NCBI RefSeq assembly: GCF_003014495.1
Contig: NZ_PYGC01000010.1
Span: 89,048-153,047 of the forward strand
Direction of reading: 5' to 3'
Length of the DNA: 64,000 nt
Origin: Prolixibacter denitrificans
GTDB taxonomy: Bacteria > Bacteroidota > Bacteroidia > Bacteroidales > Prolixibacteraceae
Shown: positions 25,590 to 35,409 of the stretch, piece by piece
Layout of the letters: each line of letters starts with the position of its first letter
How positions within the stretch are numbered: the first letter of the stretch is position 1
The notes under the pieces: model-generated
Seen by the model: the letters and a program-made list of their open reading frames with translations, nothing else
Told to the model about the DNA's origin: nothing
Database searches by the model: none
Position numbers and translations under genes: made by a program

Positions 25590-27311
25590 TTAGTAACCCG
25601 GATTCTGTTGCAATACACTTTGTCCATCAACCACAGAGAGGTCGATTTGTTGCTGAGGAATCGGGAAGTATTCGTTCTTTCCAGCCGTAAAGCTGGCACC
25701 GGTAAGGTGAGTGCGCTTAGTAGCTTCTTCTGTCAGGTAAGCATTCATTACGTCAGCAGCAATACCCCAGCGTACCAGATCGAAGAAACGCATACCTTCC
25801 ATGGCAAACTCGAGGCGCATTTCCCACTGAACAGCACGCAATGCATACGCCTGGTCAGGAAATGAAGTATAAGGCTCGACATCATAGTTGGCAGCAGGTG
25901 TACCATCATCAAACGTAACGACAGAACTATTCTTCGCACGGTTACGAATCTGGTTGACTAAATCCATCGCTGTACCCAAATCGTTTTCCTGAGCAGCTAC
26001 TTCAGCACGCCACAGAATAACGTGAGCCAGACGATACATACGGTAGTTGTTCGCATTTACACCGGTTGCCCAACCGGAAGTAGTTGACAACGTTCCTCTT
26101 TCTGATTTCAGGAACATATTCTTCTTGTACAGGTAAGGACCACCGTTACCCAGGTCACGTACCCAGGTTTTATTTCCCTGAATACCCCAGTCAAGATATG
26201 GAATACCAGGACGTCCTACGGTGAAATCCAAACGTGGGTCAACCGGATCGGTATAGGTGTCGGTTATTACATTCTCGCCTGAAGCATCCAGACTAGGAAT
26301 GTCCGAATCGTTAAAGGTGTTGAACAATGGAAGACCATTGGCATCCACCTTGTATGCATTCACCAGGTTCTGTGAAGGCTGGTGGAATCCACAACATACA
26401 CCAATAGCAGGTGCATAAGGGAAGTTCAACGCGTCACCATAACCTCCGTTGAAGGATTCCGGAGCACCATCATTCACTGAATACTGCACCTCAAAAATAG
26501 ATTCCGCATTATTGTTATAGGCAATCAGGTAGTTTTGCTGGAAATCATCCATCAATACAAACGGACCATTATTAATCACATCATCCAGCAAAGGTTTTGC
26601 TTCGCTATACTTCTCCTCGAACATATATACACGTGCCAACGCCGTTTCGGCAGCCCACTTAGTGGCAAAACCTACATTAGCCTCAGATTCGTTCAGATTT
26701 TGCACGGCAAACTGGAAGTCTGCTTCAATTTCCGGCCATAACATATGGTCATTCGGTACTGATTCCGGTGCTTCAGTGTTCTCATCGATATAAGGCACTT
26801 GCTTGTAAGTACGGGTCATATCAAAATAGAAATGTGCACGCAGGAAACGGGCCTGACCTGCAAACCACGCTTTTTTGTCAGCTGATACCACATCATCCGG
26901 GGTTTCGGCTATTGCTGCCAATACCTCGTTACAACGAGCAATTCCATCGTACAGGGCATGCCATTTATCGGATACATAACCGTTGGTTGAAGTAACTTCA
27001 AAACGCTCAATCGGGTTGATAGTAGACTGGTCACCCGCCTCTGAGCCTTTGTAAGCATCGTCGGAAGCAACTGAGCCCCACACCCAGTTCGATACAGAAC
27101 CGGCCCAGGCGTAGGTACCAGCCCATCCGGCATCGGTGCCCTCACCATCAAGTGCCGCATATGCTCCGATTAACAGAGCGTTAATTCCCTTTTCGTTGTA
27201 GAATTGGGAAATCGATGCTGACCCCTTTGGTTTTAATTCAAACCAGCTGTCGGAGCAAGAGTAAAACGTTCCGACAACAGCCAATAAGGTTAGGAAAATT
27301 ATCTTTTTCAT
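25590..27311 (-). CDS. SusD/RagB-family nutrient-binding outer-membrane lipoprotein
   Basis: A 573-residue SusD-like protein. The lipoprotein signal MKKIIFLTLLAVVGTFYSC places the lipidated cysteine at position 19. A TPR-bearing SusD N-domain (for example SDKWHALYDGIARCNEVLAA) and the conserved C-terminal region WEMRLEFAMEGMRFFDLVRW plus FPIPQQQIDL are present. It forms the substrate-binding lid of the SusC transporter encoded immediately upstream. The start is the ATG at 27311; a TTG two codons earlier is less likely. No glycan-degrading enzyme gene follows. Confidence 0.96.
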   Translation of the reverse strand: MKKIIFLTLLAVVGTFYSCSDSWFELKPKGSASISQFYNEKGINALLIGAYAALDGEGTDAGWAGTYAWAGSVSNWVWGSVASDDAYKGSEAGDQSTINPIERFEVTSTNGYVSDKWHALYDGIARCNEVLAAIAETPDDVVSADKKAWFAGQARFLRAHFYFDMTRTYKQVPYIDENTEAPESVPNDHMLWPEIEADFQFAVQNLNESEANVGFATKWAAETALARVYMFEEKYSEAKPLLDDVINNGPFVLMDDFQQNYLIAYNNNAESIFEVQYSVNDGAPESFNGGYGDALNFPYAPAIGVCCGFHQPSQNLVNAYKVDANGLPLFNTFNDSDIPSLDASGENVITDTYTDPVDPRLDFTVGRPGIPYLDWGIQGNKTWVRDLGNGGPYLYKKNMFLKSERGTLSTTSGWATGVNANNYRMYRLAHVILWRAEVAAQENDLGTAMDLVNQIRNRAKNSSVVTFDDGTPAANYDVEPYTSFPDQAYALRAVQWEMRLEFAMEGMRFFDLVRWGIAADVMNAYLTEEATKRTHLTGASFTAGKNEYFPIPQQQIDLSVVDGQSVLQQNPGY

Positions 27312-27339
27312 AATCAATTTCTTTTTAAATTCCTTTTAA

Positions 27340-30300
27340 TTACAAGTTCAGATTCACACCAAACATGAAGGTTTGTGCTGTCGGATAAACACCTTCGTCA
27401 ACACCGAGACGTTGATCGGCTTGATCAGAAGTGTCACGGATTTCCGGATCCAGTCCACTGTATTTGGTAACCGTAAACAGATTGGTAGCCTGGAAATAAA
27501 CACGCAAGCGATCGATTCCCCAACGGTTAGACAGACGTGCAGGCAGGGTATACCCCAACTGGAAATCCTTCATCCGGAGATAAGAACCATCCTCAACAAA
27601 GAAACTATTCGGATCCTGGCTGGTTTCGTCGTTCGATTCAGCAATCGGCAACGAAATTTTATCGCCATTGGCATAACGGTCAGCAGTCCATGACTCATAC
27701 AAACGCTTTTTACTACGGTTACCGGCAAAGTTGTTAAAGTCAATCCAGCGGTTGACGTAGTTAATCAGATCATTTCCATACGAACCCTGGAAGAACATGG
27801 TCATATCAAAGTTCTTATAGGTCATGTCGATGTTCAAACCATAAGTCAAATCCGGGTGGGGACTACCAATGTAAGTACGGTCATTATCCGGGTCAATAAC
27901 ACCGTCGCCATTTAGATCTTTGTACTTGAAGCGACCGGGTTTGTTGTAATCGCCGAAGGTTGGCCAGGAATTCGCTTCATCCCAGCTATTGAAAAATCCA
28001 ACAACTTCATAACCATAGAAAGAAGATATCGGCTGTCCGGCTTCTGAACGGGTATACGTACGCTGACGAAGCGTTGCTCCCCAAAGTACCTCATCGGCAT
28101 TGTCATTCAACTTAACCACCTCATTCTTGTAGTGAGATGCATTCGCCCGTACGTTATAGATGAAATCCTTACCCACTTTTCCATGGTACGTCAGCATGAT
28201 ATCATATCCTGTGTTCTTCATATCGCCAATGTTCACTGCAGGACGGGAGGCATTACCATAGGTTGCCGGTAACTGAACCCCATAGAGCATATCACTGGTT
28301 TTCTTGTTATACCAGTCAAAATTAAGCTCCAACCGGTTATCCAGAATGGTCATATCCAAACCGATGTCGGTAGTTGTCGTAGTTTCCCATTTCACATCCG
28401 GGTTCGCCAGCGAGGTATTGTTAAAACCAGCTGCTGAAGATGTATTGTCTCCGGAAATGGAATAGAAGGACATCCAACTGGTAGCACTATAAGTGGCATA
28501 AGTATCGTAGTTACCAATCTGGTCGTTACCGTTTTGTCCCCAACCGGCACGTAGTTTCAGGTCGTCCAACCATGGAACGTCGCCCATAAAACTTTCTTCC
28601 GAAATACGCCATCCGACTGAGAAGGCCGGGAAAGTACCCCAACGGTTAGCGGCACCGAAACGGGAAGATGCATCACGGCGAACAACGGCTTCCAGCAGGT
28701 ATTTGTGCATGTAGTCATAGTTCAAACGCCCAAAATAAGAGAACGTTTTCCAGTCAGTAGCATAACCGGTATTCACCTGGTTAATCTCACCGGCATTCAG
28801 ATAACGGTAATCAATGTCGTCTGAGAAAAACTTACTGCGACCTGCAGTGAACGTTTCATATTTATTGGAAACAGCTTCGGAACCCAACAATACATTAATG
28901 TAATGCGTATTATTAATGGTCTTATTGTAGTTCAATGTGTTAGCCCAGTTCCACTGTAATGTGTAACCATGATATTCTGACAAACTGTTGGTAGCAATCG
29001 CTTCAGCGAATTCGATGTTACGAATGGTATAATCCTTACTACGGCCATTGTTCAAATCGACTCCAAACAGCGTCTTGAAAGTCAAATCCTTCATCGGCTT
29101 AATTTCCATATAGCCATTGGCCAGAACACGTAAATCGGTTCCCCAGTCATCCTTGTCACGGGTCAGATTCGCTACCGGGTTGGCTCCGTTACCGGTTCCG
29201 TTTGCTTTGGTACCGGCAAAATTGCCCATAATGTCATAAACCGGAACGATCGGCTGCATACGATAAGCCTGCGACACGGCGTTACCTTCATCGTTATTGG
29301 TTCCGTACGACCCCTGACGTTTGGTGTAGGTAACTCCAAGGCTCTGCCCCATCTTCAACCAATCGGTCAGCTGAGCGTCCATATTCGAACGCATGGAGAA
29401 ACGTTCAAAACCGGTATGTATCACAACACCTTCCTGGTTCAGGTATCCCATACTAACTGCATAGGTACCTTTTTCGGTTCCACCGGAGATGCCCACGTTA
29501 TATTCCTGAATAGGAGCCGGGTTGAAAATTTCGTCATACCAGTCGGTACCTTGTTTATTCGCCCGGGTAATCAGGTTGAGTGGTCCTGCAGTATCATCAT
29601 TGTTGTAGGTAGAAGGATCAGTCATGGGATCACCTTCAAATGCAAAAGTCGGAATGATGTAGTCCGGAATCTGTGGAGAAGCTCCGGTTCCGTACTGCGG
29701 ATGGTTCGGTACAACGGTAGCACCGGTCAGATAACTATCGTTGGCAGCTACCTGCCAAACCAAATCTCCGTATTCCTGTGTGTTCAACAGGTCCAGTTTA
29801 TTGGTCGTACGCTGAACACCATAACGGGCGTCGAAGCTTACTTTCGGTTTACCTGCTTTACCACGTTTAGTAGTGATAATAACAACGCCGTTTGCAGCAC
29901 GCACCCCGTAAATAGCAGCCGAAGAAGCGTCTTTCAACACGGTCATCGACTCAATATCGTTCGGGTTAATACGGCTCAATCCACCGGTTGTCGGTACTCC
30001 GTCAATCACGAACAACGGGTTGTTATTATTAATGGTACCATAACCACGGATACGAACGGTAGCGTCACCACCAGGAGAGTTGTCGTTGGTAATGGTTACA
30101 CCGGCAACACGTCCTTGCAGACGGGAAGCAGCGTTCGCAGCAGGAACAGCACGAAGCTCATCCGCCGAAACACTAGCCACGGAACCAGTCAATGATTTTT
30201 TCTGTTGGGTACCATAACCGACAACCACCACTTCATCTACTCCCACAACATCAGGAGCCAAAGTGGCACTAATATTAGTCTGATCCCCTATCTCGATTTC

Positions 30301-30585
30301 CTGCGTTTTCATACCAATGTAGGAAACCACTAATGTTTCAGCATCCGCAGGAACACCAGTCAGGGTATACTCACCATTAAGGTCGGTAACTGTACCAACA
30401 GATGTACCTTTCACCATGACGGTTACACCCGGAATAGGTACTCCGTCCTCACCGGTTACTGTACCGCTTAAGGTCTTTGTTTGCGCAAAGGCTGATCCTG
30501 CCATAAAAACAAACAGAAGGAGCATGGTCAGGAGCTTCCTTGTCCAATTTCCATCCGGAACAGAACTCAGATTACATTTTTTCAT
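27340..30585 (-). CDS. SusC/RagA-family TonB-dependent outer-membrane transporter
   Basis: A 1081-residue TonB-linked transporter. A signal peptide ending SAFA-Q precedes a carboxypeptidase-like regulatory domain (SGTVTGEDGVPIPGVTVMVK). The plug domain contains the region EVVVVGYGTQQKKSLTGSV and the signature NPLFVIDGVP / SMTVLKDASSAAIYG. A long 22-strand barrel ends in the typical aromatic C-terminus. The start at 30585 (MKKCNLSSV) is chosen because upstream codons have no signal-peptide character. It forms an operon with susD, 28 bp apart. Confidence 0.96.
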   Translation of the reverse strand: MKKCNLSSVPDGNWTRKLLTMLLLFVFMAGSAFAQTKTLSGTVTGEDGVPIPGVTVMVKGTSVGTVTDLNGEYTLTGVPADAETLVVSYIGMKTQEIEIGDQTNISATLAPDVVGVDEVVVVGYGTQQKKSLTGSVASVSADELRAVPAANAASRLQGRVAGVTITNDNSPGGDATVRIRGYGTINNNNPLFVIDGVPTTGGLSRINPNDIESMTVLKDASSAAIYGVRAANGVVIITTKRGKAGKPKVSFDARYGVQRTTNKLDLLNTQEYGDLVWQVAANDSYLTGATVVPNHPQYGTGASPQIPDYIIPTFAFEGDPMTDPSTYNNDDTAGPLNLITRANKQGTDWYDEIFNPAPIQEYNVGISGGTEKGTYAVSMGYLNQEGVVIHTGFERFSMRSNMDAQLTDWLKMGQSLGVTYTKRQGSYGTNNDEGNAVSQAYRMQPIVPVYDIMGNFAGTKANGTGNGANPVANLTRDKDDWGTDLRVLANGYMEIKPMKDLTFKTLFGVDLNNGRSKDYTIRNIEFAEAIATNSLSEYHGYTLQWNWANTLNYNKTINNTHYINVLLGSEAVSNKYETFTAGRSKFFSDDIDYRYLNAGEINQVNTGYATDWKTFSYFGRLNYDYMHKYLLEAVVRRDASSRFGAANRWGTFPAFSVGWRISEESFMGDVPWLDDLKLRAGWGQNGNDQIGNYDTYATYSATSWMSFYSISGDNTSSAAGFNNTSLANPDVKWETTTTTDIGLDMTILDNRLELNFDWYNKKTSDMLYGVQLPATYGNASRPAVNIGDMKNTGYDIMLTYHGKVGKDFIYNVRANASHYKNEVVKLNDNADEVLWGATLRQRTYTRSEAGQPISSFYGYEVVGFFNSWDEANSWPTFGDYNKPGRFKYKDLNGDGVIDPDNDRTYIGSPHPDLTYGLNIDMTYKNFDMTMFFQGSYGNDLINYVNRWIDFNNFAGNRSKKRLYESWTADRYANGDKISLPIAESNDETSQDPNSFFVEDGSYLRMKDFQLGYTLPARLSNRWGIDRLRVYFQATNLFTVTKYSGLDPEIRDTSDQADQRLGVDEGVYPTAQTFMFGVNLNL

Positions 30586-31322
30586 AGATAATAGATTTAG
30601 ATTAGTAAAAAATGGATACTTGTTGCGTGTATCTGTTAGTTGCGTTGAACAGCAAAAGCCATCCAACTACTAGTTAGTTTCAAATTTTAAAATGAAGAAA
30701 CGATCCCGAAACGGATCAGGGTAAGTTACAGTTAGTTTCAATGCATGCGACCACAATGAGCCACATGGATGTAGCATTTCATTGTACTTCATAATATTCG
30801 GTTCAGTTAGCTTCGTTAGTTTATTAGCAGTGGCAATTTAAACATTTTTTTACAAAATTTAATTTTTACACCAAAAAGTTTACCGACACATGAATCCGAA
30901 CAACGCGAACAAAACTCTACTGACTAAATATGAAGTCATTACATCAAAAATCAAACACAGAAATCCATTAACGTTTTTTCACAAAAAGCGTCGATAACGG
31001 GGCAAGTTTCAAAAAAAAGAAGTCGGAAGACGCCCGTCTTCTTGTCAAAAACACAGTTTAAACCGCCATAAAACCCGACCACTTCAACATCAAAAGTTTA
31101 CTTAACTCTTAAGATTTCCCCACTAGTTTAGGCCGTAACTGTTCGGAATCAATTAATTTCCTTTCTTATTATAATACTCTCCAGTCAACCAAACCGAACA
31201 ATGCAAAAAACGATAGGACACCCCATAACCTGCTTAAAAAAATCAAATGAACTCCACACACTTTCATCGCTTTTTATAGATTTGCATTCAAAATAAACCT
31301 GAAGCACAATAAACACCGGGGA
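30586..31322. other. Intergenic region, 737 bp, divergent spacer of susC and the polysaccharide locus
   Basis: No gene is supported. A perfect short hairpin, GAAGACG-CC-CGTCTTC (31026-31041), is followed on the minus strand by a T-rich run, so it could attenuate a long susC leader. Half-copies of the TGTTCGGA-type element occur at 31139 and inverted near 30895, without the paired arrangement seen at 1.8-6.5 kb. An exact -7 element for the downstream NusG-like gene lies at 31277-31284. Confidence 0.45.
31277..31284 (+). promoter_or_regulatory. -7 element of the UpxY-like gene
   Basis: TAGATTTG matches the Bacteroidota -7 consensus TANNTTTG exactly and lies 38 bp before the ATG at 31323. No clear TTTG is seen at -33. 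Confidence 0.45.
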
Positions 31323-31841
31323 ATGGAAGCCACAAAAGAATCTCTGACGCGCTGGTATGCGGTATATGTAAAAAGCCGTTCTGAAAAGAAAGTGCTGCAA
31401 ACACTTGCTGAGAAAGATATCGAGGCTTACTTACCCATCCAAAAAAAACTCCGTCAGTGGAGTGACCGGAAGAAGCTGGTAGAAATGCCGCTGATGCCCG
31501 GCTACGTCTTTGTTCATATCAACCGAAAGGATTACGATCGGGTACTTCAAACAGAACATGTTGTTTGCTACATTACCTTTGGAGGCAAAGCGGCACCGGT
31601 TCGCGACGAAGACATCGAATCGCTGAAAAGAATGCTTCACCAGGAGCAGATCAAAGTGGAACTGACCCGCGAAGATTTGAAGCCCGGCGAAATGGTCGAG
31701 ATCCTTTCCGGCCCCTTAATGGGCATGAAAGGCGAGCTTGTTCAAATCAAAGGAAAAAACAAGGTAGGTATTCGTTTACAGCCCGTTGGATACACCGTTA
31801 TGGTAGAAGTTCCCATCTCCGAATTGGCGGTCACTCGCTAA
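31323..31841 (+). CDS. UpxY-like NusG-family transcription antiterminator
   Basis: A 172-residue NusG paralogue. The N-terminal NGN domain begins RWYAVYVKSRSEKKVLQTLA and includes MPLMPGYVFVHI. The C-terminal KOW domain has GEMVEILSGPLMGMKGELVQ. In Bacteroides the UpxY proteins act on the long leaders of capsular polysaccharide operons to prevent early termination. Here the gene is first in a 30-kb polysaccharide locus and is followed by an 835-bp leader before wza, which fits that role. Confidence 0.93.
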   Translation: MEATKESLTRWYAVYVKSRSEKKVLQTLAEKDIEAYLPIQKKLRQWSDRKKLVEMPLMPGYVFVHINRKDYDRVLQTEHVVCYITFGGKAAPVRDEDIESLKRMLHQEQIKVELTREDLKPGEMVEILSGPLMGMKGELVQIKGKNKVGIRLQPVGYTVMVEVPISELAVTR

Positions 31842-31944
31842 CCCTTCATCAAAAAGTTTTGCACGTTCATCAAAGATTTTGATACGTTCACCATCATTTT
31901 TTGACCATTCACCACAATTTTAACAATTCCCTTACGTTTCAGAT

Positions 31945-31974
31945 TTTGAGTAATATTTTTATTCATTACATTTG
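31945..31974 (+). promoter_or_regulatory. Promoter in the leader of the polysaccharide operon
   Basis: TTTG (31945-31948) is separated by 18 bp from TACATTTG (31967-31974), an exact TANNTTTG -7 element. The arrangement is that of Bacteroidota housekeeping promoters, with spacing one base short of the usual 19-21. It would give a leader of about 695 nt before wza. Confidence 0.55.
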
Positions 31975-32224
31975 ACCGTGTAATCCGCACAAGGTAGGGT
32001 TACAAGCATTTTTAAAAGACTAAAACAGATGAATCACTGGCACACTGACGGTTAATAATGAACAACAATTGTAGTTCAATTTTCAACCGCTGCCAATAAT
32101 TTTGCCTGCTCACCCATTCGATATGGGACTGAGGAGGCGAAGCTGTGGAAAGAGGCTTCCCTGTTTCAGGTTCGCTTTGCGGTTTCTTTCATTCCTATTG
32201 TTGAAGAGTTTTAAGTGTTATGTG

Positions 32225-32475
32225 TTAAGTTTTAAGAAAAAAGAAATAACAATACTTCACTTCTCTCAACTTGACTTATCTGCCGGCCAGAGCCCCTCGC
32301 TATGCTTAGAGAGGGGTTGGGGTGAGTAGGAAAAAGAGTTTTAAGTATTAAGATTTAAGTTTTAAGAAAAGCGAAATAACCACACTTCACTTCTATTAAC
32401 TTGATTTATCTGACGGACTGAGCCCCTCGCTATGCTTAGAGAGGGGTTGGGGTGAGTAGAAGAAAGAGTTTTAAG
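32225..32475 (+). repeat. Two direct repeat units, 130-bp period, in the wza leader
   Basis: Two copies of a roughly 120-bp unit start at about 32225 and 32355. Each contains the shared core GCCCCTCGCTATGCTTAGAG (32292 and 32422) and continues through GGGGTTGGGGTGAGTA. CCCCTC and GAGGGG can form a hairpin in each unit. They are bounded by AT-rich words based on TTTTAAG. The rest of the 31842-32676 leader contains no gene. Confidence 0.85.
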
Positions 32476-32676
32476 TTTTAAGAAGGGGGCCTGGTTGAGC
32501 GCTCCCTACTCCTTATCCCATTTCAATTATTCATTACTAATTTGTAAAGGGTTTTCCGTCGTCTCCATTTACCATACCCCCTAAACCTTACACCGTACGC
32601 CGTAAACCTTTTGCTTTTGTCTTCTTACTTTTTACTTGATTTGTTCAATATCTACAAATAACCATACATTCTGAAT

Positions 32677-35103
32677 ATGTTGAAGTTGAAAACCATTTTC
32701 ACCCTGGTGATTCTGTCGCTGACTCTGGCGGTTTCACAGGGAATGGCACAAACCCAAAGCAATGTCAATCCGTCGCAGGTGGATGTAAGTAAGCTAAGCG
32801 ACGACCAGATCCGTAAAATCATGAAGGAGATACAGGATCGTGGTTTAACGCAGGAACAAGCCATTGCCCTGGCCAAGGCACGAGGTGCATCACAGGCCCA
32901 GGTTGACCAGTTAATGACACGAATTCAGGAACTGCAGAATGGCACTGGCATGAGTCAGACAGCTGACACCCAAACGACGGAAACAACACCACTGCATACC
33001 ATCGACACGATCTCACCGAAAGCTTCCATCAAGCCATCGAAGGAAAATACCCGTATGTTCGGCTTCGACCTGTTCAATTCGAAAAATCTCACTTTCGAGC
33101 CGTCCGTCAATATACCTACACCCAAAGATTACGTATTAGGCATTGGCGACGAATTGGTGATTACTGTTTGGGGAGCCTCTCAGGCCACTTACCAGCTAAC
33201 TATCGACCAAAATGGCGCCATCAACATCCCCGATATCGGTCCGGTATATGTGGCAGGCAGCACATTCGAAGAAGCCAACAAACAGATTCAAAAACGACTT
33301 ATCAGCATCTACAGTGGACTTTCAGGTGCCAATCCCAATACATATGCCGAAGTCAGCATGGGCACAGTCCGCAGCATCAAAGTCAACGTGATTGGCGATG
33401 TCAACGCCCCGGGAACCTATACCCTGCCGGCCACTGCTTCCGCGTTCAATGCACTCTACCTTTCCGGTGGCCCTACAGAGAATGGTTCATTTAGGAACAT
33501 CCAGGTGATTCGGGGAGGCAAAGTAGTACATACTATCGATGTATACGATTTCCTGGTCAACGGCAATTCCAAAGCGAATGTGCAGTTACGCGATCAGGAC
33601 ATTCTCTTTATTCCCACTTACAAATACCGCATTGATGTGGAAGGCGCTTTCAAACGCAATGGCCTCTTTGAAGTGAAAAAAGGAGAAACACTGGCTAATC
33701 TGATTAAATATGCCGGTGGCTTTGCCGAAAATGCTTATACGCAAAATCTATCGGTGACCCGGAATACTCAGCGGGAAAAGAGCATATTGGATGTCGACCA
33801 AGCAAAATTCGACCAGTTCACCATGCAAAATGGCGATATGGTGAAAGCCGACACCCTGCTCGACCGGTACACCAACCGCGTCACCATCAACGGAGCAGTT
33901 TTCCGCCCCGGTTCCTACCAGTGGAAAGAGGGGATGAAACTCTCCGACCTGCTGAAAAAAGCGGACGGTCCAAAAGAAGAAGCGTTCCTCAACCGTGCCA
34001 TCCTTTCCCGCCGCAAAGCCAACTGGGAGTGGGAAAACATCGCTTTCAACCTGGGTGATGTAGAAAAAGGCACATGGGATACAGCTCTCAAGCCCAACGA
34101 TGTGGTCACCATCCGCTCTATCTTCGATATGCGGGAAGACCAAACAGTGAACATCGTAGGAGAGGTACTCAATCCCGGTCATTTCCCTTACAACGATAAA
34201 ATGACGCTGGAAGACCTGATTTTCCGCGCCGGTGGCTTCAAGGAAAATGCTGATGTGGCCTTCATTGAAGTAGCGCGGCGGCTAAGTCACAGCGAAGCAG
34301 CGGAAACTACCAACCAGCTGTCACACATTTTCACCTTTAAGGTTCCCCGGAATCTGAAGCTGAATCCGAAAGACGCCGGTTTCGTTCTCCAGCCTTTCGA
34401 CCAGGTTTACGTTCGGCGGGCACCGGGCTACCGCGACCAGGGAAGTGTATCAGTGACAGGAGAAGTAGTGTATGCCGGAAGTTACAGCATTGCACACAAA
34501 AATGAACGAATTTCCGATATCATTAACCGGGCCGGTGGTCTTACCCGGGATGCTTACCTGCAAGGAGCTACACTCACCCGAACCACAGGTCTGACCCAGG
34601 AAGAAATCGATGCCCGCAAAGCATTAATGGCAAAAGATACGACCTTACATCTGGATATCACGCCAAAGCAGCTGGTCGGAATCGATTTAGCCAAAATCAT
34701 GGACAATCCCGGCAGCGCGATCGATCTGATGCTCATGCCCGGCGATGAAATAAACATTCCGAAAGAGATGCAGACCATCAAGGTATCCGGTGGCGTGATG
34801 AACCCGGTGGCACAGACCTTCGAACAGGGCAAATCGCTGAGAAGCTACATCAATAAAGCCGGAGGTTTTGCCCCACGCGCACGACGCGGCAAGGTGTATG
34901 TCATCTACCCCAACGGTACGACAGCCACAACCCATTCCTTCTTGTTCCTCACCCGGAACTATCCGAAAGTGACGCCCGGCAGTGAAATCATCGTCCCGGC
35001 CCGCCCGGATAAGGAAGGCATGTCCGCCGCCCAGTGGATCAGCCTGTCGAGTGCTCTCAGCGCCATGTCGTTGACGATCGTTACATTGGTAAATAAACTG
35101 TAA
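32677..35103 (+). CDS. wza: Wza-like outer-membrane polysaccharide export protein
   Basis: An 808-residue protein with a signal peptide (ending GMA-Q) and an N-terminal helical region. The polysaccharide export domain starts near residue 147 (PTPKDYVLGIGDELVITVWG). A series of SLBB repeats follows (VIGDVNAPGTYTLPATAS, VEGAFKRNGLFEVKKGETL, INGAVFRPGSYQWKEGMKL, IVGEVLNPGHFPY, VTGEVVYAGSYSI, VSGGVMNPVAQTF). A terminal hydrophobic segment is present. The size fits the large Bacteroidota form. It forms the outer-membrane exit channel together with the Wzz-like protein encoded at 35410. Confidence 0.95.
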   Translation: MLKLKTIFTLVILSLTLAVSQGMAQTQSNVNPSQVDVSKLSDDQIRKIMKEIQDRGLTQEQAIALAKARGASQAQVDQLMTRIQELQNGTGMSQTADTQTTETTPLHTIDTISPKASIKPSKENTRMFGFDLFNSKNLTFEPSVNIPTPKDYVLGIGDELVITVWGASQATYQLTIDQNGAINIPDIGPVYVAGSTFEEANKQIQKRLISIYSGLSGANPNTYAEVSMGTVRSIKVNVIGDVNAPGTYTLPATASAFNALYLSGGPTENGSFRNIQVIRGGKVVHTIDVYDFLVNGNSKANVQLRDQDILFIPTYKYRIDVEGAFKRNGLFEVKKGETLANLIKYAGGFAENAYTQNLSVTRNTQREKSILDVDQAKFDQFTMQNGDMVKADTLLDRYTNRVTINGAVFRPGSYQWKEGMKLSDLLKKADGPKEEAFLNRAILSRRKANWEWENIAFNLGDVEKGTWDTALKPNDVVTIRSIFDMREDQTVNIVGEVLNPGHFPYNDKMTLEDLIFRAGGFKENADVAFIEVARRLSHSEAAETTNQLSHIFTFKVPRNLKLNPKDAGFVLQPFDQVYVRRAPGYRDQGSVSVTGEVVYAGSYSIAHKNERISDIINRAGGLTRDAYLQGATLTRTTGLTQEEIDARKALMAKDTTLHLDITPKQLVGIDLAKIMDNPGSAIDLMLMPGDEINIPKEMQTIKVSGGVMNPVAQTFEQGKSLRSYINKAGGFAPRARRGKVYVIYPNGTTATTHSFLFLTRNYPKVTPGSEIIVPARPDKEGMSAAQWISLSSALSAMSLTIVTLVNKL

Positions 35104-35131
35104 AATTATTAGGTACAAGGTATACGGCTGA

Positions 35132-35339
35132 GCCGATGAATAAATTCTTCAAGGCCGACTTTCTTTGCTTCGACAAAATCATCTTGGAAATCAAGAGTAA
35201 AACATTTTTATTGAAAATAGACGAACAGCAAACCATCAATTACATCAAAGCAGCCAATCTTCCCGTCGGACTTTTAGTCAACTTTGGTGAAAAAAGTCTT
35301 CGATGGAAACGGTTTGCCAACTCGAAAGCATACTATTGA
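35132..35339 (+). pseudogene. 5'-truncated GxxExxY gene fragment
   Basis: An open stretch encoding 67 residues (from the ATG at 35136) almost identical to the C-terminal half of the intact GxxExxY protein at 36592-36981, sharing FKADFLCFDKII and KIDEQQTINYIKAANLPVGL. The N-terminal half with the GxxExxY motif is missing. Homology starts abruptly at about 35132 and continues past the stop into the same AATTCGCGTAA-type repeats that follow the intact gene. It looks like a remnant of duplication, with the wzz-like gene between the two copies. Confidence 0.85.
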
Positions 35340-35409
35340 ACGAAGTGTAATTCGCGTAATTCGCTAAAATTCGCGTAATCCTTCTTCATTAAAAAATACA
35401 TCTACAGAA

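Noticed and set aside
29416..30195. A 259-codon frame antisense to susC
   Set aside because: It lies wholly opposite a well-supported transporter gene and its translation has no domain or signal features. It is a shadow of susC codon usage.
32038..32052. Further sigma54-like promoter (TGGCAC-N5-CGGT)
   Set aside because: The -12 lacks the TG shared by the other four and no tandem palindromes lie upstream. A six-base match is expected by chance tens of times in 64 kb on two strands.
32225..32475. Insertion sequence or MITE
   Set aside because: The repeated units lack terminal inverted repeats and target duplications that I can define; recorded only as direct repeats.
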